The notes under the pieces: generated by a model
Told to the model about the DNA's origin: nothing
Databases searched by the model: none
Seen by the model: only the letters and a program-made list of their open reading frames with translations
Made by a program: the position numbers and the translations under genes
Assembly: GCA_018725455.1 (NCBI GenBank)
Contig: QLUN01000051.1
Location: forward strand, 1-6,210
Length of the DNA: 6,210 nt
Source: Chloroflexota bacterium
GTDB taxonomy: Bacteria; Chloroflexota; Dehalococcoidia; SZUA-161; SpSt-899
Direction of reading: 5' to 3'
Shown: in pieces, positions 4,504 through 6,210 of the stretch
Numbering within the stretch: the stretch's first letter is position 1
Layout of the letters: each line of letters starts with the position of its first letter

Positions 4504-6210
4504 GCAGACGTCTCGCTTTTGTCGCCTCGGCAACCGGCTTCAGCGGTATGGTGACACAGATACTGCTGTTGCGGGAAATGCTCACCGTTTTTCACGGCAA
4601 TGATCTGGCAATTGGGATCATCCTCGCCAATTGGCTCATCATTGAAGCTTGCGGTGCCTTTTTTATCGGGAAAAGGATCGAGCACGTGCGCAGAAGGTTG
4701 CTGGCCTTCCTTAGTCTATCCGCCGTATTCGTCGTCTCTGTGCCACTGGCACTCTTTTTAACCCGGATAATAAGAGACCTTATCGGAGTGATGCCCGGTA
4801 TGGGCATCGGCGTATTTTCCATCTTTTACTCGTCGCTCATCGTCCTTTTCTTACCATGCATCCTGCACGGAGCGCTATTTGTTTTTACTTGCAAGCTATG
4901 CGCCCAATTTCGTGACGCGCCCGTCGGTGATGAGAGGAACGCATCCTCTATCGGTCTGGTATACATTTGGGAGACTCTGGGCCATGTCATCGGCGCAGTG
5001 GTCTTCACTTTTGTCCTTATCCTTCACTTCCACTCCTTTGCCATAGTCTTCGGGGTAGGTATCCTAACCCTCACAGCATGTGTTATTCTTGCCACCTTTA
5101 AGGACGAGAGCAAGGCTACCCGGACAATGCTCGGTGTAGTCGTTGTTATTTTAGGAATATTTATTTATCTGCTTGCGAGCCAGGGGGATGATCGACTCCA
5201 TCGGCTCTCGATCGCCCGCCAATGGCCGGGTAAAGAGGTGGTCCATCACCAGCATTCGCCCTATGGCAACGTCGCTGTAATCGAACGAGAAGGAGAGTAC
5301 ACCTTCCTTGTCGATGGCATTCCCATGTTGACGACTCCCACTCCCGATATCGTGGTCGTAGAAGAATTTGTTCATTTCGCCATGCTGGCACATCCCCACC
5401 CGGAAAATGTGGCCATACTGAGCGGGGGAGCCGGGGGAGTAATCAGCGAAACTCTCCAGCATCCCACGGTAAAGAGAGTTGACTACACCGAGATCGACCC
5501 CTTGATCATCGAGATGGTAAGAAAGTTCCCTACCCCGCTGACCGAGGCAGAGTTAGCTGACCCGCGCGTAAATACGCTGCATTTAGACGGTCGTCGCTTC
5601 CTGCAATTGACCCCGCATCAGTATGACCTGATCTTCGTCGGCATTTCCAACCCGGAAAACCTGCAGGTGAACAGACTCTTCACCGCGGAGTTCTTCTCGC
5701 TGGCTTACGAACGACTACGGGAGGGAGGAATCCTGGTTGTCAGCCTGCCAGGCTCATTGACTTACTTGAGTCACGAGCTGCGGAATCTAAATGCGGTCAT
5801 TATCAATACACTGGAAGGCGTCTTCCCCTACCGGTATATAATCCCGGGGTATTCCAATATCTTTCTCGCGTCCACCTCGGCAGATGTCACGATGATTGAT
5901 GCTGCCTTGCTTTACGAGAGACTGGGAGAGCGCCAGCTCGACCTGCGGCTCTTTACCCGCCCTCATCTCGAACTCAGATTAGCCCCGCGATGGCTCGATT
6001 GGTTCCTGAAATCCCTTCAAGGAGCGACGGAGGAGATCAATCGAGATTTCCGCCCTATGGGCTTCTTTTACAGCCTTGCCTACTGGAATGCGATGTTCTC
6101 CCCCTATTTGAGCGATTTCTTCAGGTGGCTGGAGGGACTGGGACTGTCGCTTTTTGCCATTGTGATTGCCGCGTGCACCGCCATCCTATTGGCGCTCAGG
6201 TGGCGAGTTG
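4500..6210 (+). CDS. Polytopic membrane protein with spermidine-synthase-like domain (3' end outside window)
   Basis: 570 codons are visible and the frame is still open. Residues 1-227 contain about seven membrane segments (roughly 5-27, 35-58, 67-90, 104-132, 151-177, 180-200, 209-227). Residues 228 to about 540 form a Rossmann methyltransferase-like domain of the spermidine synthase superfamily, and another membrane segment begins near 549. LSGGAGG (307-313) is the nucleotide-binding glycine motif and YTEIDP (329-334) its acidic partner. LHLDGRRFL (360-368) and NRLFTAEFF (391-399) are further conserved blocks. At the catalytic motif, usually VDxxDP, it reads VGISNP (380-385), and the motif-I Asp of GGGDGG is Ala311. 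Classical aminopropyl transfer is therefore doubtful, although an AdoMet-like ligand may still bind. Such membrane-fused proteins are widespread but uncharacterised. Its coupling to copy C implies a job in the same membrane pathway, perhaps scaffold, transporter or alkyl transferase; that is inference. Confidence 0.85.
   Translation, partial: MSRRLAFVASATGFSGMVTQILLLREMLTVFHGNDLAIGIILANWLIIEACGAFFIGKRIEHVRRRLLAFLSLSAVFVVSVPLALFLTRIIRDLIGVMPGMGIGVFSIFYSSLIVLFLPCILHGALFVFTCKLCAQFRDAPVGDERNASSIGLVYIWETLGHVIGAVVFTFVLILHFHSFAIVFGVGILTLTACVILATFKDESKATRTMLGVVVVILGIFIYLLASQGDDRLHRLSIARQWPGKEVVHHQHSPYGNVAVIEREGEYTFLVDGIPMLTTPTPDIVVVEEFVHFAMLAHPHPENVAILSGGAGGVISETLQHPTVKRVDYTEIDPLIIEMVRKFPTPLTEAELADPRVNTLHLDGRRFLQLTPHQYDLIFVGISNPENLQVNRLFTAEFFSLAYERLREGGILVVSLPGSLTYLSHELRNLNAVIINTLEGVFPYRYIIPGYSNIFLASTSADVTMIDAALLYERLGERQLDLRLFTRPHLELRLAPRWLDWFLKSLQGATEEINRDFRPMGFFYSLAYWNAMFSPYLSDFFRWLEGLGLSLFAIVIAACTAILLALRWRV

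Overview
This window carries one dense, plus-strand, operon-like run of genes from what looks like an uncultured anaerobic prokaryote. The gene families (AmmeMemoRadiSam-type radical SAM enzymes, SagB-type flavin dehydrogenase, membrane-fused spermidine-synthase-like protein) are typical of anaerobes. Strong Shine-Dalgarno sites, GTG and probable TTG starts, bacterial-type lipoboxes and G+C near one half by eye fit a bacterium such as Chloroflexota or a candidate phylum. That placement is a low-confidence inference, and an archaeon is not excluded. No RNA gene, CRISPR array, insertion sequence or credible minus-strand gene was seen.

Layout. Bases 1-218 hold the last 71 codons of a radical SAM protein that begins outside the window. 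Bases 219-343 are a short gap containing a hydrophobic frame broken by a TGA. A predicted lipoprotein of the SagB/nitroreductase flavoprotein family follows (344-1063). Three full-length paralogous radical SAM proteins come next: A (1065-2213), B (about 2165-3337) and C (3364-4503). Last is the first 570 codons of a polytopic membrane protein with a spermidine-synthase-like domain (4500 to beyond 6210). From 344 onward, gaps are 1 and 26 bases and overlaps are 49 and 4 bases, so co-transcription and translational coupling are likely.

The unusual point is location. All three complete radical SAM paralogues start with a hydrophobic segment of positive-inside type. C has a textbook lipoprotein signal (LAGC), A and B have uncleaved-anchor-like segments, and the neighbouring flavoprotein also has a lipoprotein-type signal. 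Read literally, this is an array of at least three, probably four, oxygen-sensitive [4Fe-4S]/SAM enzymes tethered on the outer face of the cytoplasmic membrane, next to a tethered flavoprotein and a membrane protein whose synthase domain has lost the acidic residues expected of an aminopropyltransferase. Neither AMMECR1 nor Memo, the usual partners of this radical SAM family, is in the window.

The paralogues also differ in informative ways. B and C have lost most cysteines of the C-terminal CxxC...CxxC element that the upstream copy and A keep. The last ~135 residues of B and C are about 93% identical while the preceding ~200 are only about 50% identical, which suggests gene conversion. The substrate of the system cannot be read from the sequence.
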